64,000 bases of DNA, taken from NCBI RefSeq assembly GCF_000024025.1, contig NC_013131.1:8226229-8290228 (forward strand), in the 5' to 3' direction. Origin of the DNA: Catenulispora acidiphila DSM 44928. Lineage in GTDB: Bacteria > Actinomycetota > Actinomycetes > Streptomycetales > Catenulisporaceae. The stretch's first letter is position 1, and every line of letters starts with the position of its first letter. The notes beneath the pieces are model-generated. The model was not told the origin of the DNA, did not search any database, and saw only the letters and a list, made by a program, of their open reading frames with translations. A program made the translations under genes and the position numbers. This document shows, piece after piece, positions 7,519 to 17,624 of this stretch.

Positions 7519-10509
7519 TTAGCGCGACGTTCGAACCGCCGTGAAGGTTGCTTCCGAGCCGGAGAGCATGACCCTGATACGTTCAGCCTCCGGCGCGCCG
7601 ATCACGACGAACATCGCCAACGCTTCCTCCCGACAACCCCGCGCCCGCTCCGGCTGCCCGGCGACATCCAGCACGTCAGCCAGCACCGCGAGCGCCGTCG
7701 CGTGCTGCCAGGTGTCGGCGGTCCCCCGCAGCACACTCACCGCACGCTCGGCATGCTCCAGCGCGCCGCTGGGCTCGCCGAGTCCCAACAGAGCCCGCGC
7801 GCTGGAGGCGTGCGCAGCACCCTCCATAGGCGGATGCACGTCGGCGAAGTACCGAGCCGCCTCCGTGAAGTACGTCAGGGACTCCCTATAGGCGAGCGTC
7901 TGCAGGTAGATGGAACCTGTCTGGAAGAGCGCGTACCCGGTGGACACGTCGTCCCCCAAGGCGCGACACAAGGCAAGTCCCGCCATAGTGCTCTGCAGTG
8001 CCTGCTCCGTCCGACCCAACACCAGCAGCGAGCGCGCCATGTTCTGCCGCGCGGCCGCCTCGGACGCCACGTCCCCGAACTCCCGGCTGACGTCGACAGC
8101 GCGCTCGTACAGCGCGATCGCCTCCGCGTCCCTCCCAAGGTCCGCATACGTCATCGCGAGCAGATTGACGGCGTCCGCCTGAGTCTCGTCGCCGCCGACC
8201 GACTCGGCGGCGCGGTGCGATCGCTCAGCCTCCTCGGCAGCAGCCTCGATCTGGTACGTCGCGTAAAGGATGCGCGCCAAGGAGTGCCGTACACGCGCCT
8301 CACTCCGTACGTCCCCAGACTCCACGGCAGCTGCGGCAGCGTTACGCGCCGCCGCAGAGAGCTCATCCGCATAGCGTTCGATACCCGGCAGCGAGACAAG
8401 GTGGTCCAGCAGCTCGACTGCGAGCGTCAACGGCGCCACCCCGACGCTGCACGGCGGCGCGGTCAGGACCCGCCGATTGAACACCGCGTCCACACAGCTG
8501 CCCTCGTCGGCGATCCACCGCACCCCGGCCTCCACGGAGTCGAACTCCCTCCCAGAGGACCGCGTCGGGAAAAGACCGAGCTCCTCCACCGGGATGCGCC
8601 GCAGCCGGCGCATCGAGGCGAGGTAGAAGTCGAGCAGGCTCACGAAGCCCGCGTCGTCGAGGCCACCCTCGGCCGCGTACTGCTCCCGCGCATAGAGCCG
8701 CAGCAAGTCGTGATAGCGGTAGCGCCCCGGAGACGAAGACTCCAGCATCGCGGCATCCACCAGCGACTCCAGCACTTCCTCGGTGTCGGCCTCGTCCTGG
8801 CCGAGCAGCGCGGCCGCCGCAGCAGCCGACACGTCAGCGCTGTTCAGCTGCGACAGCCGCCGGAAGACATCCGCCTGCGCCGGGGACAACTGGTGGTAGC
8901 CCAGTTCGAACGCCGCGCGCACCGCGAGGTCGCCCACAGCCAGTTCGCCCAGCCGGCGCCGCTCGTCGGACAACCGCGCCGCGAGCGACCCGATACGCCA
9001 GCGCGGTCGGGACGCGAGCCGTGCGGCCGCTATACGCACCGCCAGAGGCAAGTATCCGCAGAGGGACACCACGTCTATAGCCGCGGTGTGCTCCATCCCT
9101 AGGCGTTCCTCGCCGACGATCCGCGTGAACATGTTCATCGCCTCGCCGGGATCCAGCACGTCGAGATCAGCGAACGTCGCCCCGGCCAACCCGGTCAGCT
9201 TCGGCCGGCTCGTGACGATGACCGCGCACCCCGGAGCGCCGGGCAGCAGAGGCCGTACTTGCGCGGCGTCCCGGGCGTTGTCCAGGACGATCAGAACCCT
9301 CCGACCGGCGAGCGCCGACCGATACGCCGCAGCCCTCTCCTCCAGCCCTGGCGCAGTCTCGCCCTCCGAGATCCCCAGACCCCGCAGGAACGCTGCGAGA
9401 ACCGGCGCAGGGTCTGCCGGCGTCGGGTCGCCTCCGCGCAGGTCCACATAGAGCTGCCCGTCGGGAAACTCCTCCCGCACCGAGTGCGCCAAGTGGATGG
9501 CGAGCGCCGTCTTGCCGACTCCGCCGAGCCCGGACAGCGCACAGACCGCCACCGACTGCCCGACCGTCGTGGATATCCGCGCCGCGAGCACGCGCGTCAG
9601 GTTCTCGCGTCCGGTGAAGTCGGCTGTGTCAGCAGGAAGCTGCGCAGGGATCGTAGGCGGCTTCTCCAAAGCGGTCCCCGCAGAAGCCTCAGCCGCTCTC
9701 GGGGCGATCTCGGCACTGTCGGCAGAAGGACGCGCCAAGGACGGGTCGGCACGCAGGATCCGCTGATGCAGTTCGCCGAGCTCTGCGCCGGGATCGACTC
9801 CCAGTTCCTTGCGCAGCAGCCGTCGAGTATCTGCGTAGACGCCTAGCGCCTCGGCCTGTCGTCCGGTCTGATAGAGCGCCAGCATCAGCTGCGCACGCAG
9901 TCCCTCACGCAGCGGGTGTTCAGCGGTGAGGACCGTGAGTTCGGAAACGGCGTCTCCTACACGCCCCAACGCCAAATCCAAGGCGATGCGGCTCTCCTGC
10001 GCAGCGGTACGCCGCTCCAAGAGCGTCGCGCGCAGGGACTCCGCATAAGGGCCCGGTATCCCGGCCAACGGAGTGCCTCGCCATAGCGCCAACGCATTAG
10101 CGAGTTCTCCACGCGCGCCCACGACGTCCCCGGACATCCGGCGCTGCTCCGCTGCCGCGACATGATCCTCGAACGTGAACAAGTCCACGTGCGAACGCTC
10201 CGCGCGTAACGCATAGCCACCGGCGATGGACGCTATGGCTTCGGCACCGAAGACCTTACGGAGTCGGAACGCGTACGTGCGCACCGTACCGAGCGCACCC
10301 TCCGGCGGCTCGTCGCCCCACAGACCCTCGATGAGTTCGTCGGCTGTCGCCACCCGACCGGCCCGTGACGCCAGCAGCGCCAGCACGGCCTGCTGTTGCG
10401 GGGACCCCACTTTGAGCTCCTCGGCTGGTTCTCCCGCGGCGCCCACTCGCAGCGCGCGGACCGGTCCGAGCAGCCCGTACTGCACCACCACTGACCAATC
10501 CCACCTCAT
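7519..10509 (-). CDS. SARP-family transcriptional regulator with NB-ARC and TPR domains (AfsR-like)
   Basis: A 996-aa protein with four regions. An OmpR-type winged helix spans about residues 5-95 (YGLLGPVRAL through LIEGLWGDEPPEGALGTVRTY). A bacterial transcriptional activation domain (BTAD) follows to about 250. An NB-ARC ATPase spans about 300-560, with P-loop GLGGVGKTALA near residue 325, Walker B RRVLIVLDNA and sensor VIVTSRP. C-terminal TPR-like helices run from about 700 to the end. Such proteins activate secondary-metabolite or developmental genes, with ATP binding as a switch. The frame stays open to 10728, but the winged helix begins just after the ATG at 10509. No biosynthetic genes are adjacent, so the target is unknown. 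A possible 63-aa partner ORF follows 33 nt downstream. Confidence 0.9.
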   Translation of the reverse strand: MRWDWSVVVQYGLLGPVRALRVGAAGEPAEELKVGSPQQQAVLALLASRAGRVATADELIEGLWGDEPPEGALGTVRTYAFRLRKVFGAEAIASIAGGYALRAERSHVDLFTFEDHVAAAEQRRMSGDVVGARGELANALALWRGTPLAGIPGPYAESLRATLLERRTAAQESRIALDLALGRVGDAVSELTVLTAEHPLREGLRAQLMLALYQTGRQAEALGVYADTRRLLRKELGVDPGAELGELHQRILRADPSLARPSADSAEIAPRAAEASAGTALEKPPTIPAQLPADTADFTGRENLTRVLAARISTTVGQSVAVCALSGLGGVGKTALAIHLAHSVREEFPDGQLYVDLRGGDPTPADPAPVLAAFLRGLGISEGETAPGLEERAAAYRSALAGRRVLIVLDNARDAAQVRPLLPGAPGCAVIVTSRPKLTGLAGATFADLDVLDPGEAMNMFTRIVGEERLGMEHTAAIDVVSLCGYLPLAVRIAAARLASRPRWRIGSLAARLSDERRRLGELAVGDLAVRAAFELGYHQLSPAQADVFRRLSQLNSADVSAAAAAALLGQDEADTEEVLESLVDAAMLESSSPGRYRYHDLLRLYAREQYAAEGGLDDAGFVSLLDFYLASMRRLRRIPVEELGLFPTRSSGREFDSVEAGVRWIADEGSCVDAVFNRRVLTAPPCSVGVAPLTLAVELLDHLVSLPGIERYADELSAAARNAAAAAVESGDVRSEARVRHSLARILYATYQIEAAAEEAERSHRAAESVGGDETQADAVNLLAMTYADLGRDAEAIALYERAVDVSREFGDVASEAAARQNMARSLLVLGRTEQALQSTMAGLALCRALGDDVSTGYALFQTGSIYLQTLAYRESLTYFTEAARYFADVHPPMEGAAHASSARALLGLGEPSGALEHAERAVSVLRGTADTWQHATALAVLADVLDVAGQPERARGCREEALAMFVVIGAPEAERIRVMLSGSEATFTAVRTSR

Positions 10510-10675
10510 GAACGTGGCCCCCGTGGCCGTGTCTTGCCGGGTCCCGCGGCAGTGTCGTGCCGCAGGCGAAGTGTGGCCCGCCGGTGGACTAGACCGCTCG
10601 GAACCACCGGCCCACCATAGCGCGCGATCCGCCTCGGGGACCGGGGTAGTCGTGGTTGTCACGTCCACAGTCGCC

Positions 10676-10710
10676 GCACAGTGGCGGCCGGTAGTCGGCC
10701 GCCACTGCGC
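10676..10710 (-). terminator. Hairpin after the tricorn protease pair
   Basis: CAGTGGCGGCCG (10679-10690) pairs perfectly with CGGCCGCCACTG (10696-10707) across the loop GTAGT, with two further outer pairs. It lies 15 nt past the stop of the first tricorn gene on the minus strand, in line with a terminator. There is no clear T-run. Confidence 0.65.
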
Positions 10711-10724
10711 GGGGAGTGTGCGGA

Positions 10725-13700
10725 TCACATCCAGGGACGCTCCGGCGGGACCGCTGCCGGATGCTCCGCGAGATCGGCCAGCGCCAGGTCGACGGCGGCG
10801 TCGAGCTGCGGATCCCGTCCGGCGTCGGCGTCCGCCGGAGTGAATTCGACCTCGACCGTCGGGTCACAGCCGTGGTTCTCCAAGCCATAGCCGACGGAGT
10901 GGAACCAGTTCATGTACTTGGGCTGCGTCACCATGGTGCCGTCCAGCAGCCGGAAACGGCCGTCGATGCCGACCACGCCGCCCCACGTCCGCATCCCCAC
11001 GATGGGGACGCCCCGGTCCTTCAGGTACTGGTTGATGATGTCGCCGTCGGAGGCGGAGTACTCGTCGCAGACCGACACCAGCGGACCGCGTACCGCCCCC
11101 GGCGGATAGGTCCGCGGTAGCTTCCCGCGTACCAGCTTCCAGCCGGTGGCCCGACGCAGCAGCTGCTCGGCGACCAGCGGCGAGGTGTTGCCGCCGCGGT
11201 TGTCGCGGGTGTCGACGATCAAGCCCTCGCACACGGTCTGCGTGGCTAGGTCGCGATGGAACTCGGCCCAGCCCCGCGAACCCTGGTCGGGCAGGTGGAC
11301 GTAGCCCAGCCGGCCGCCCGAGCGCGTCCGCACATAAGCCCGCCGCTCGGCGACCCAGGCCTGATACCGGAGCAGCCGCTCGTCGTCGAGCGGCACGACC
11401 ACGACGCGGCGCGAGCGCAGAAAGCCCGAGGGGTCGGCGGCAGCGTCGGCGTCGGCATCGGCGGCGGCAGCAGCATCAGCACCCTGCAGCAGACGGGAGT
11501 CGGCCACCGCGTCCCGCACCAGCAGCACCTCGGTCGGCTTCCCCGCCTTCCCGGCCAGCAGCGGCCCGGGTCCGACGGCGGAGTCCACCGGCCGGCCGTC
11601 GATCGCCGCCACCACGTCGCCGACCCGCGCGCCGACCCCGGGCGCCTCGAACGGCGACCGCGCCTGCGGCACCGAGGCGTCGCCGGGGAGGATGCGCGTG
11701 ATCCGCCACTGCCCTTCGGCGTCGCGCTCCACGTCGGCGCCGAGCCGGCCCTGGTGGCGCGCGGGATCGGGGGCGTACCCCCCGGCCCGGACATAGGCGT
11801 GCGACGTGCCGAGTTCGCCGTGCATCTCCCAGAGCACGTCCACCATGTCGTCCTGCGAAGCCAGCGCCTCGGCCAGCGGCGAATACCGCTCCCACACCGC
11901 CGGCCAGTCGACGTCGCCGAGGTCGTCGCGCCAGTAGAAGTCGCGCTGCAGCAGCCACGCCTCCCGCATGCTCTGGCGCCGCTCGGCGACCGGGTCCACG
12001 CTCACCCGGATCCGCTCCAGGTCCAGCGGCTCGCGGTCGCCGTTGTCAGGACGCGCGTCGGAGGGCTGCGCCCGCAACGCTCCGCCGTCGCGCACCAGCA
12101 CCCGGCTGCCGTCGCCGCTGACGTCGAAGGCGTACGCCTCGTCGCTGAGCGTCAGCACGTCCCGCTTGGCGAAGTCGTAGCGCCGCAGCCGGGGCTTGTC
12201 GGCCTCGCCCGACGGATCCGACATGCTGTCGCCGAGGTCGCCGTGTTTGAAGCTCTCCAGCCACAGCACGCCACCCTTGGCGGCCCGCAGCTGCGAGTAG
12301 TCCCCGGTCGGTACCGGGAACGGCACGATGCGGCCGGCGATGCCCTCGACGTCCACCCGGCTGCCGGTCTCGTCGGAGCCGTCATCGGAGTCTTCGGTGT
12401 CATTGGTGTCATTGGTGTCATTGGTGTCATTGGTGTCGTCGGAATCACCCGAGCCACCCGAACCGCCGGAACCAGAGCCCGGCTTCTTGTCCTTCTTCTC
12501 CTCGCCGATCGGCCGCCCGAGCAGCGACGGCGCGAACGGCGAGGGCTCCTCGGCGGACAACGGCACCAGATACGGCCGGACGCCGGGCACGAAGAAGAGG
12601 TCGAACACCTCGTCCGCGTAGTAGGGGTCGTAGGTGCGTTTGGACAGGAACGCCAAATGCTTGCCGTCCAACGTGAACGCCGGGCTCCAGTCCACGAACC
12701 GGCCGTCGGTGACGTCGACCGGGGTCAGCGATGCCACATCCGCGAGCCGGATCTTGCGCGGCCCGTCGGCTCCCGTGCCCTCGGCCCAGGCCAGCCACCG
12801 CGAGTCCGGCGAGAACACCGGGTCCTCGGCGAGCGTGCCCCAGGCATTGTGCGGACCGCTGGCCACCACGCGCGCCGTGCCGCTCTCGACGTCGATCACC
12901 ATCAGGCGGTTGTCCTCGGTGGAGACCGCCAGGTGCGCGCCGTCCGGGGAAGCCGCCAGGCCCGCGACCCGGGTCACCTCGCCGGTCAGGATCCTGCGAA
13001 CGGCACTGGAACCGTCTGCGCCAGAACCGTCGGCAGCGGAACCAAGGGCACCGAAACCGTCGGCACCGTCGTCGCCCTCGACCGGCCCGATCTCGATCGA
13101 CCACTCCCCGCCGGCGTCGGTCACCCACGCGGCGAACCCGGTCTCACCGAGCACCACCGGCATCCGCGCCCGCACCCCCGGCGTCACCGCGAGCGCCCGA
13201 GCCGGACCGTCCTTGGCGGCCAGCCAGTGGATGGTCCCGCGCACCGACACCGCGATGGCGCGGCCGGTCTGGTCCGCCGCGAAACCACTCAGATTCTTCG
13301 ACGTCGGGACCGGATACTCGGTACGGCCTATTCGGGTCCCGCTCAGCCGCACCTCCAGCGGCCGCGCCTCGCCGTCCAGCTCATCCAGCAGCCACAGTCG
13401 GCCGCCGCGCATGAACACCACGCGCGTGCCGTCGGTCGCGGCGTGCCGGGCGTAGAACCTGGAGGGATCGTCAGTGTGCTGACGCAGGTCGGATCCGTCC
13501 GGCCGACAGGAGTAGAGCTCTGACACTCCCCCGGCATCGGACAGGAACGCCGCGCGGTCCCCGACCCACATAGGCGCGTCGAGATTGCCCTCGTGCGCGC
13601 GCAGGATCCGCTGGAAGTCGCCGGAACCGTCGGCGTCGACCCACAGCTTGCCGGCGGTGCCGCCGCGATAGCGCTTCCACCAGGCCGCTTCGATCCCGTA

Positions 13701-14168
13701 CCCCCGCCGCGTCATGACCGCACCGCCGGGACCGTTCACCGCCAGTTCTTGCAGCGTGCCGTAGGGCAGCAGCACCGGGAGGCCGCCCTCGGCCGGGACG
13801 GCGTGCGCCCGCACGTCCCCGCGCAGGGGTTGCCGGCCGCACGCCACGATCACCTCCTCGGCCGAGGCCCAGCCGAGCACCCTGGTCCGGTCGTCGGCCC
13901 AGTACGTCAGCCGGGTGGCGGCGCCGCCGTCGACCGCGGCCGCGTACACCTCCGGCGCCCCGTCACGCCGCCGTGCCCACGCCACCCGCGCGCCGTCGGG
14001 CGACAGCCGCGGATGCTTGGCCGGCTGCCAGTCCGAGGTGTACCGCGCGGCCCGCACCGGGCCGCCCGCGGCGGCGGGCAGCTCGGCGAGCCAGACGTCG
14101 TCTTCGGCGACGAACGTCAGCAGGTCCCCCGCAAGGTGCGGGAACCGCAGGTACGTGGTCTGCGTCAT
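10725..14168 (-). CDS. Tricorn-type S41 peptidase, copy A
   Basis: A 1147-aa protein with the layout of archaeal tricorn protease: two N-terminal beta-propellers (to about residue 700), a PDZ domain (about 840-900) and a C-terminal S41 catalytic core. The tetrad can be read: Ser-His in LGTSHAYVRAG (about 788), Ser-Asp in YSASDGDIIN (about 1039) and Glu in YGLENHGC (about 1097). Tricorn trims oligopeptides released by the proteasome. The ATG shares its A with the TGA of copy B (TGATG), so the two are translationally coupled. A low-complexity Asp/Thr/Asn linker (about residues 575-600) separates the propellers and is encoded by a 9-bp repeat. No signal peptide is visible, so it is cytoplasmic. 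Confidence 0.9.
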   Translation of the reverse strand: MTQTTYLRFPHLAGDLLTFVAEDDVWLAELPAAAGGPVRAARYTSDWQPAKHPRLSPDGARVAWARRRDGAPEVYAAAVDGGAATRLTYWADDRTRVLGWASAEEVIVACGRQPLRGDVRAHAVPAEGGLPVLLPYGTLQELAVNGPGGAVMTRRGYGIEAAWWKRYRGGTAGKLWVDADGSGDFQRILRAHEGNLDAPMWVGDRAAFLSDAGGVSELYSCRPDGSDLRQHTDDPSRFYARHAATDGTRVVFMRGGRLWLLDELDGEARPLEVRLSGTRIGRTEYPVPTSKNLSGFAADQTGRAIAVSVRGTIHWLAAKDGPARALAVTPGVRARMPVVLGETGFAAWVTDAGGEWSIEIGPVEGDDGADGFGALGSAADGSGADGSSAVRRILTGEVTRVAGLAASPDGAHLAVSTEDNRLMVIDVESGTARVVASGPHNAWGTLAEDPVFSPDSRWLAWAEGTGADGPRKIRLADVASLTPVDVTDGRFVDWSPAFTLDGKHLAFLSKRTYDPYYADEVFDLFFVPGVRPYLVPLSAEEPSPFAPSLLGRPIGEEKKDKKPGSGSGGSGGSGDSDDTNDTNDTNDTNDTEDSDDGSDETGSRVDVEGIAGRIVPFPVPTGDYSQLRAAKGGVLWLESFKHGDLGDSMSDPSGEADKPRLRRYDFAKRDVLTLSDEAYAFDVSGDGSRVLVRDGGALRAQPSDARPDNGDREPLDLERIRVSVDPVAERRQSMREAWLLQRDFYWRDDLGDVDWPAVWERYSPLAEALASQDDMVDVLWEMHGELGTSHAYVRAGGYAPDPARHQGRLGADVERDAEGQWRITRILPGDASVPQARSPFEAPGVGARVGDVVAAIDGRPVDSAVGPGPLLAGKAGKPTEVLLVRDAVADSRLLQGADAAAAADADADAAADPSGFLRSRRVVVVPLDDERLLRYQAWVAERRAYVRTRSGGRLGYVHLPDQGSRGWAEFHRDLATQTVCEGLIVDTRDNRGGNTSPLVAEQLLRRATGWKLVRGKLPRTYPPGAVRGPLVSVCDEYSASDGDIINQYLKDRGVPIVGMRTWGGVVGIDGRFRLLDGTMVTQPKYMNWFHSVGYGLENHGCDPTVEVEFTPADADAGRDPQLDAAVDLALADLAEHPAAVPPERPWM
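12394..12438. repeat. Five tandem 9-bp repeats inside tricorn copy A
   Basis: The unit TTGGTGTCA is repeated in register, with variation in the first and last units. On the coding strand it specifies repeated Asp-Thr-Asn in an acidic linker. Copy B has a different acidic linker at the matching place, encoded around 15,785-15,825. Confidence 0.85.
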
Positions 14169-17100
14169 CAGTGCTCGTACACTCCCGGCACCGACGGCGC
14201 CGTCGCCGCGGGCTCCTTCGCCAGCGCCTCCAAGGCGATCTCGATCGCCTTGTCCAGCTGCGGATCCAGGTCGGCGACGAAGTCCTGCGGCCGGAAGTCG
14301 ACGGTCACCGTCGGCTCGCAGCCGTGGTTCTCCAAGCCGTACAGACCCACGGAGTTGAAGGCCAGCGCGTAGCGCGGCTGCGTGATGAACGTGCCGTCCA
14401 TCAGATAGAAGCAGTCGTCCATGCCGATGACGCCACCCCAGGTGCGCGTGCCGACCACGGTCACCCCGTGGTCCTTGAACGCCTGGTTGATGATGTCGCC
14501 GTCGCTGCCGGCCTCCTCGTCGCACACCGAGACCACCGGTCCGGGCGGCGCGTACGGCGGGTAGGTGTCGGGCAGCTCGCCGCGCGCGAACTCCCACCCG
14601 AGCGGCTTGCGCAGCAACCGCTCCACGACGAGCGAGGAGGTGATGCCGCCGCGGTTGCCGCGCGTGTCGACCACCAGTCCGTCCTTCACGACCTGAGCGC
14701 TCAGATCGCGGTGGAACTCGGCCCACCCCGCCTCGGCCTGGTCCGGCAGGTGCACGTAGCCCAGCCGTCCGCCGGACTTCTCCAACACGTACGCGCGACG
14801 GTCGGCGACCCAAGCCCGGTAGCGCAGCTGCACCTCGTCGGCGATCGGAACCACGACCACCGTGCGCTTGCCGGACTGGGTCTGAAGGACCAGCTCGGTC
14901 GGCTGGTCGGCTTTGCCCGCCAGGAGCGCGGCCGGACCGACGCGCGGCGGGACCGGCAGACCGTCCACCGCGGTGATCGCGTCCCCGACGCGCGCCGCGA
15001 TGCCCGGCGCCAGCAGCGGCGAGCGGGCAGCGGGCACGGAATTGTCGCCCGGCAGGATCTTGACGATCCGCCACACGCCGTCCTCGTCCGGAGCCAGGTC
15101 GGCGCCGAGCAGACCCTGCTGCCGCGGGGTGTCGTCGCGGGAGGACTTCGGCGCGTCGACGTAGGCATGCGAGGTCCGCAGCTCGCCTTGCAGTTCCCAC
15201 AGCAGGTCCACGAAGTCGTCGTCGGTCGCGGTGGCCGCGACCAGCGGCGCGTAGCGGGAGCGGGCTGCCTGCCAGTCGATGCCGTCCATGGTCGGCTTGA
15301 CGTAGTTCTCGACCTGGAGCCGCCATGCCTCTTCGAAGGCCTGCTCGCGCTCGGTGGCGGGGACCACCGTCAGCCGGATCCGGGACAGGTCCACGGTTTC
15401 GGGCTTCGCGTCGTCGTCGTCCTTGTCGGCCGGACGCGTCGACAGCGCGCCGTGGTCGGCGACGACCAGGCGCGCGCCGTCGCCGGAGACCGCGTAGCCG
15501 TCCAGCTCGCCGATGAGCGTGTGCTCCTCGCGCTTGCCGAAGTCGAAGCGGACCAGGGCCGGGCGCGGTTGGTCCCGGCCGGAGCCGGCCAGCTGGGTGC
15601 CCAGCGCGCCGGTGACCGGCTTGGCCAGCCAGACCACGCCGCCCTTCACCGCGGCGAGGTCGGCGTAGGTTCCGGAGGCGACCGGGAAGGGGACGGCGCG
15701 CGTGGTGATGCCGAAGGTGTCGATCACGGTCGCGGGGGGCGTCGCAGAGTCCTTCTTCTCGCCGTCCGCGCCCGCGTCCTTGCTGCCGTCGCCGCTGCCG
15801 TCGCCGTCGCCGTCGTCCACCGGCCGACCACCGAGTTCGGGGTCGAACGGCGAGGGCTCGGTCTCGGCCAGCGGCACCAGATACGGCCGCGTCGAGGGCA
15901 GGAACGAGTAGTCGAAGTACATGTCCTCTTCGAAGGAGTCCAGCGTTCGCGCCGACAGGAACGCCAGGTGCTTGCCGTCGGCGGTGAACACCGGGTTCCA
16001 GTCCCGGAACCGCGGCTCGGTGATGTCGAGCGTCTCCAGGCTCGCGACGTCGGCGACCCGGATCTGCCAGGCGTCCGGGACGTCCGAGCGCTGGCTCCAG
16101 GCGAGCCACCGGGAGTCCGGCGAGAACGCCGGGTCGGAGACGAATCCGACGCCCCAGCGCGGCATCGCGCGGAACTTGCCCTCGCCGTCGGTGACCACGC
16201 GCAGGGTGCCGCCCTCGACGTCGATCAGCAGGAGCTTGTTGTCGCGGGTGGCGGCGGCCAGGTGCTTGCCGTCCGGGGAGGCGACGAGTTCGTTGACGTA
16301 GCCGAACTCGCCGGTGAGGATGCGGCGGCGGGTCGCGCCGTCGGCGCTGTCGGCTGCGTCAGCACTGCCTACGCCGTCAGCGCCGTTCACGCCGGCGATC
16401 TCGATCGAGTACTGTCCGCCGGCGTCGGTGACCCACGCGGTCTGCCCGGTCTGGCCGAGCACGACCGGCAGCCAGCCGCGGACGCCGGCCTCGACGCCGA
16501 GGGCGCGCGCCGGGCCGTCCTTGTGGGTCAGCCAGTGCACCGTGCCGCGGACCTCGACCGCGCTGGCGCGGCCGGTGTGGTCCGGACTGAAGGCGCCGAG
16601 GTGCTGCGCGGCGTCGATCGGGCGGCTGGTGGTGGCGGTGCGCGCGCCCGGGAGGCGGATGTCCAGGGCGCGCGGGTCGTCTTCGAGGTCTTCCATCACC
16701 CAGAGCCGGCCGGCGCGCTGGAAGACGATGCGGACGCCGTCGGTCATGGCGTTGCGCAGGTAGTAGCCGCCCTCGCCGGTGGTGTGGCGGCGCAGGTCGG
16801 TGCCGTCGGGGAGCGCGGAGTAGAGCTCTGCGACGCCGTCCTCGTGGTCGGAGTGGAAGACCACGCGGCCGTCGAACCACATCGGGTCGCCGAGGTTGCC
16901 GTCCAGGTCGGCCAGGAAGCGCTCGAACTCGCCGGTGCCCGCGCGGTCGATCCACAGCTGGCCGGTCGCGCCGCCGCGGTAGCCCTTCCACAGCCAGGAG
17001 TTGCCGGCGTAGAAGCGGCTCAGGACAACCGGGCTGCCCTCCACCCCGGGCTCGGCGACGGCGAGGCTCTTCAGGTTGCCGTACGGAAGCCGCGTGGGCT

Positions 17101-17491
17101 GGCCGCCCTCGAAGGGCACGGTGTGGGCGAAGCTGTAGAAGCGGTGGCCGTGACCGCCCCAGCCGCGCACGATCACCTCGTCGGGCGAGGCCCAGCCGAT
17201 CGCCTCGGTGCGCGGGTGGCCCCAGTATGTCAGGCGGTGGGTCTCCCCGCCGTCCACCGGAAGCGCGAACGCCTCGACGACGCCCTCCCGCGCTGAGGTC
17301 CACGCCACGCGCGAGCCGTCGGGCGACAGCAGCGGCCGCTTGACCGGGACGCGGTCCGAGGTCACGCGCCAGGCGCGGGCGGAGGCGGCGAAGCCGGGCA
17401 GGTCGGTGAGCCATACGTCGTCGTCGGCGATGAACGTCAGAGTCGATCCGGACAGGTGCGGGTAACGGAGGTACGTCGTCGTCTGCGTCAC
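14168..17491 (-). CDS. Tricorn-type S41 peptidase, copy B
   Basis: A 1107-aa paralogue of copy A with the same order: propellers, PDZ, catalytic core. The tetrad is read as Ser-His in RTSHAYVD (about 774), Ser-Asp in EAGSDGDIIN (about 997) and Glu in YGLENHGC (about 1053). The start is taken at GTG 17491, because the following residues (TQTTTYLRYPHL) align with the start of copy A (TQTTYLRFPHL). A TACGTT box ends 6 nt before this GTG, so the mRNA may be leaderless. A TTG at 17509 is in frame but less likely. A tandem, coupled pair suggests hetero-oligomers or split substrate ranges; that is inference. Confidence 0.9.
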   Translation of the reverse strand: MTQTTTYLRYPHLSGSTLTFIADDDVWLTDLPGFAASARAWRVTSDRVPVKRPLLSPDGSRVAWTSAREGVVEAFALPVDGGETHRLTYWGHPRTEAIGWASPDEVIVRGWGGHGHRFYSFAHTVPFEGGQPTRLPYGNLKSLAVAEPGVEGSPVVLSRFYAGNSWLWKGYRGGATGQLWIDRAGTGEFERFLADLDGNLGDPMWFDGRVVFHSDHEDGVAELYSALPDGTDLRRHTTGEGGYYLRNAMTDGVRIVFQRAGRLWVMEDLEDDPRALDIRLPGARTATTSRPIDAAQHLGAFSPDHTGRASAVEVRGTVHWLTHKDGPARALGVEAGVRGWLPVVLGQTGQTAWVTDAGGQYSIEIAGVNGADGVGSADAADSADGATRRRILTGEFGYVNELVASPDGKHLAAATRDNKLLLIDVEGGTLRVVTDGEGKFRAMPRWGVGFVSDPAFSPDSRWLAWSQRSDVPDAWQIRVADVASLETLDITEPRFRDWNPVFTADGKHLAFLSARTLDSFEEDMYFDYSFLPSTRPYLVPLAETEPSPFDPELGGRPVDDGDGDGSGDGSKDAGADGEKKDSATPPATVIDTFGITTRAVPFPVASGTYADLAAVKGGVVWLAKPVTGALGTQLAGSGRDQPRPALVRFDFGKREEHTLIGELDGYAVSGDGARLVVADHGALSTRPADKDDDDAKPETVDLSRIRLTVVPATEREQAFEEAWRLQVENYVKPTMDGIDWQAARSRYAPLVAATATDDDFVDLLWELQGELRTSHAYVDAPKSSRDDTPRQQGLLGADLAPDEDGVWRIVKILPGDNSVPAARSPLLAPGIAARVGDAITAVDGLPVPPRVGPAALLAGKADQPTELVLQTQSGKRTVVVVPIADEVQLRYRAWVADRRAYVLEKSGGRLGYVHLPDQAEAGWAEFHRDLSAQVVKDGLVVDTRGNRGGITSSLVVERLLRKPLGWEFARGELPDTYPPYAPPGPVVSVCDEEAGSDGDIINQAFKDHGVTVVGTRTWGGVIGMDDCFYLMDGTFITQPRYALAFNSVGLYGLENHGCEPTVTVDFRPQDFVADLDPQLDKAIEIALEALAKEPAATAPSVPGVYEH

Positions 17492-17580
17492 CTGTCGAAC
17501 GTAGGGCAAAGGGTTCCGACTGTGCCACTGATAAGGGGCGATGGTCTGTATCGCCTCAAGCCGAAGGTCTTCGCCGGGAC

Positions 17581-17615
17581 GGCAGCGACCCCGGCGTGGG
17601 GCCGGGGTCGCTGCC
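17581..17615 (-). terminator. Perfect 15-bp hairpin after the small secreted protein gene
   Basis: Arms 17581-17595 and 17601-17615 are perfectly complementary, with loop GTGGG. It lies 10 nt beyond the stop codon at 17625 on the minus strand. This is a strong stem without a T-run, as is common in high-GC actinobacteria. Confidence 0.8.
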
Positions 17616-17624
17616 TAGCGGTTC

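Noticed and set aside
10725-16109. One 1794-aa protein spanning both tricorn genes
   Set aside because: The part beyond 14168 is an out-of-frame reading of copy B. Copy A starts at the ATG at 14168, which overlaps the copy B stop.
13973-17296. 1107-aa plus-strand ORF opposite tricorn copy B
   Set aside because: It is antisense to a gene with intact catalytic motifs and has the Arg/Gly/His composition of a shadow frame.
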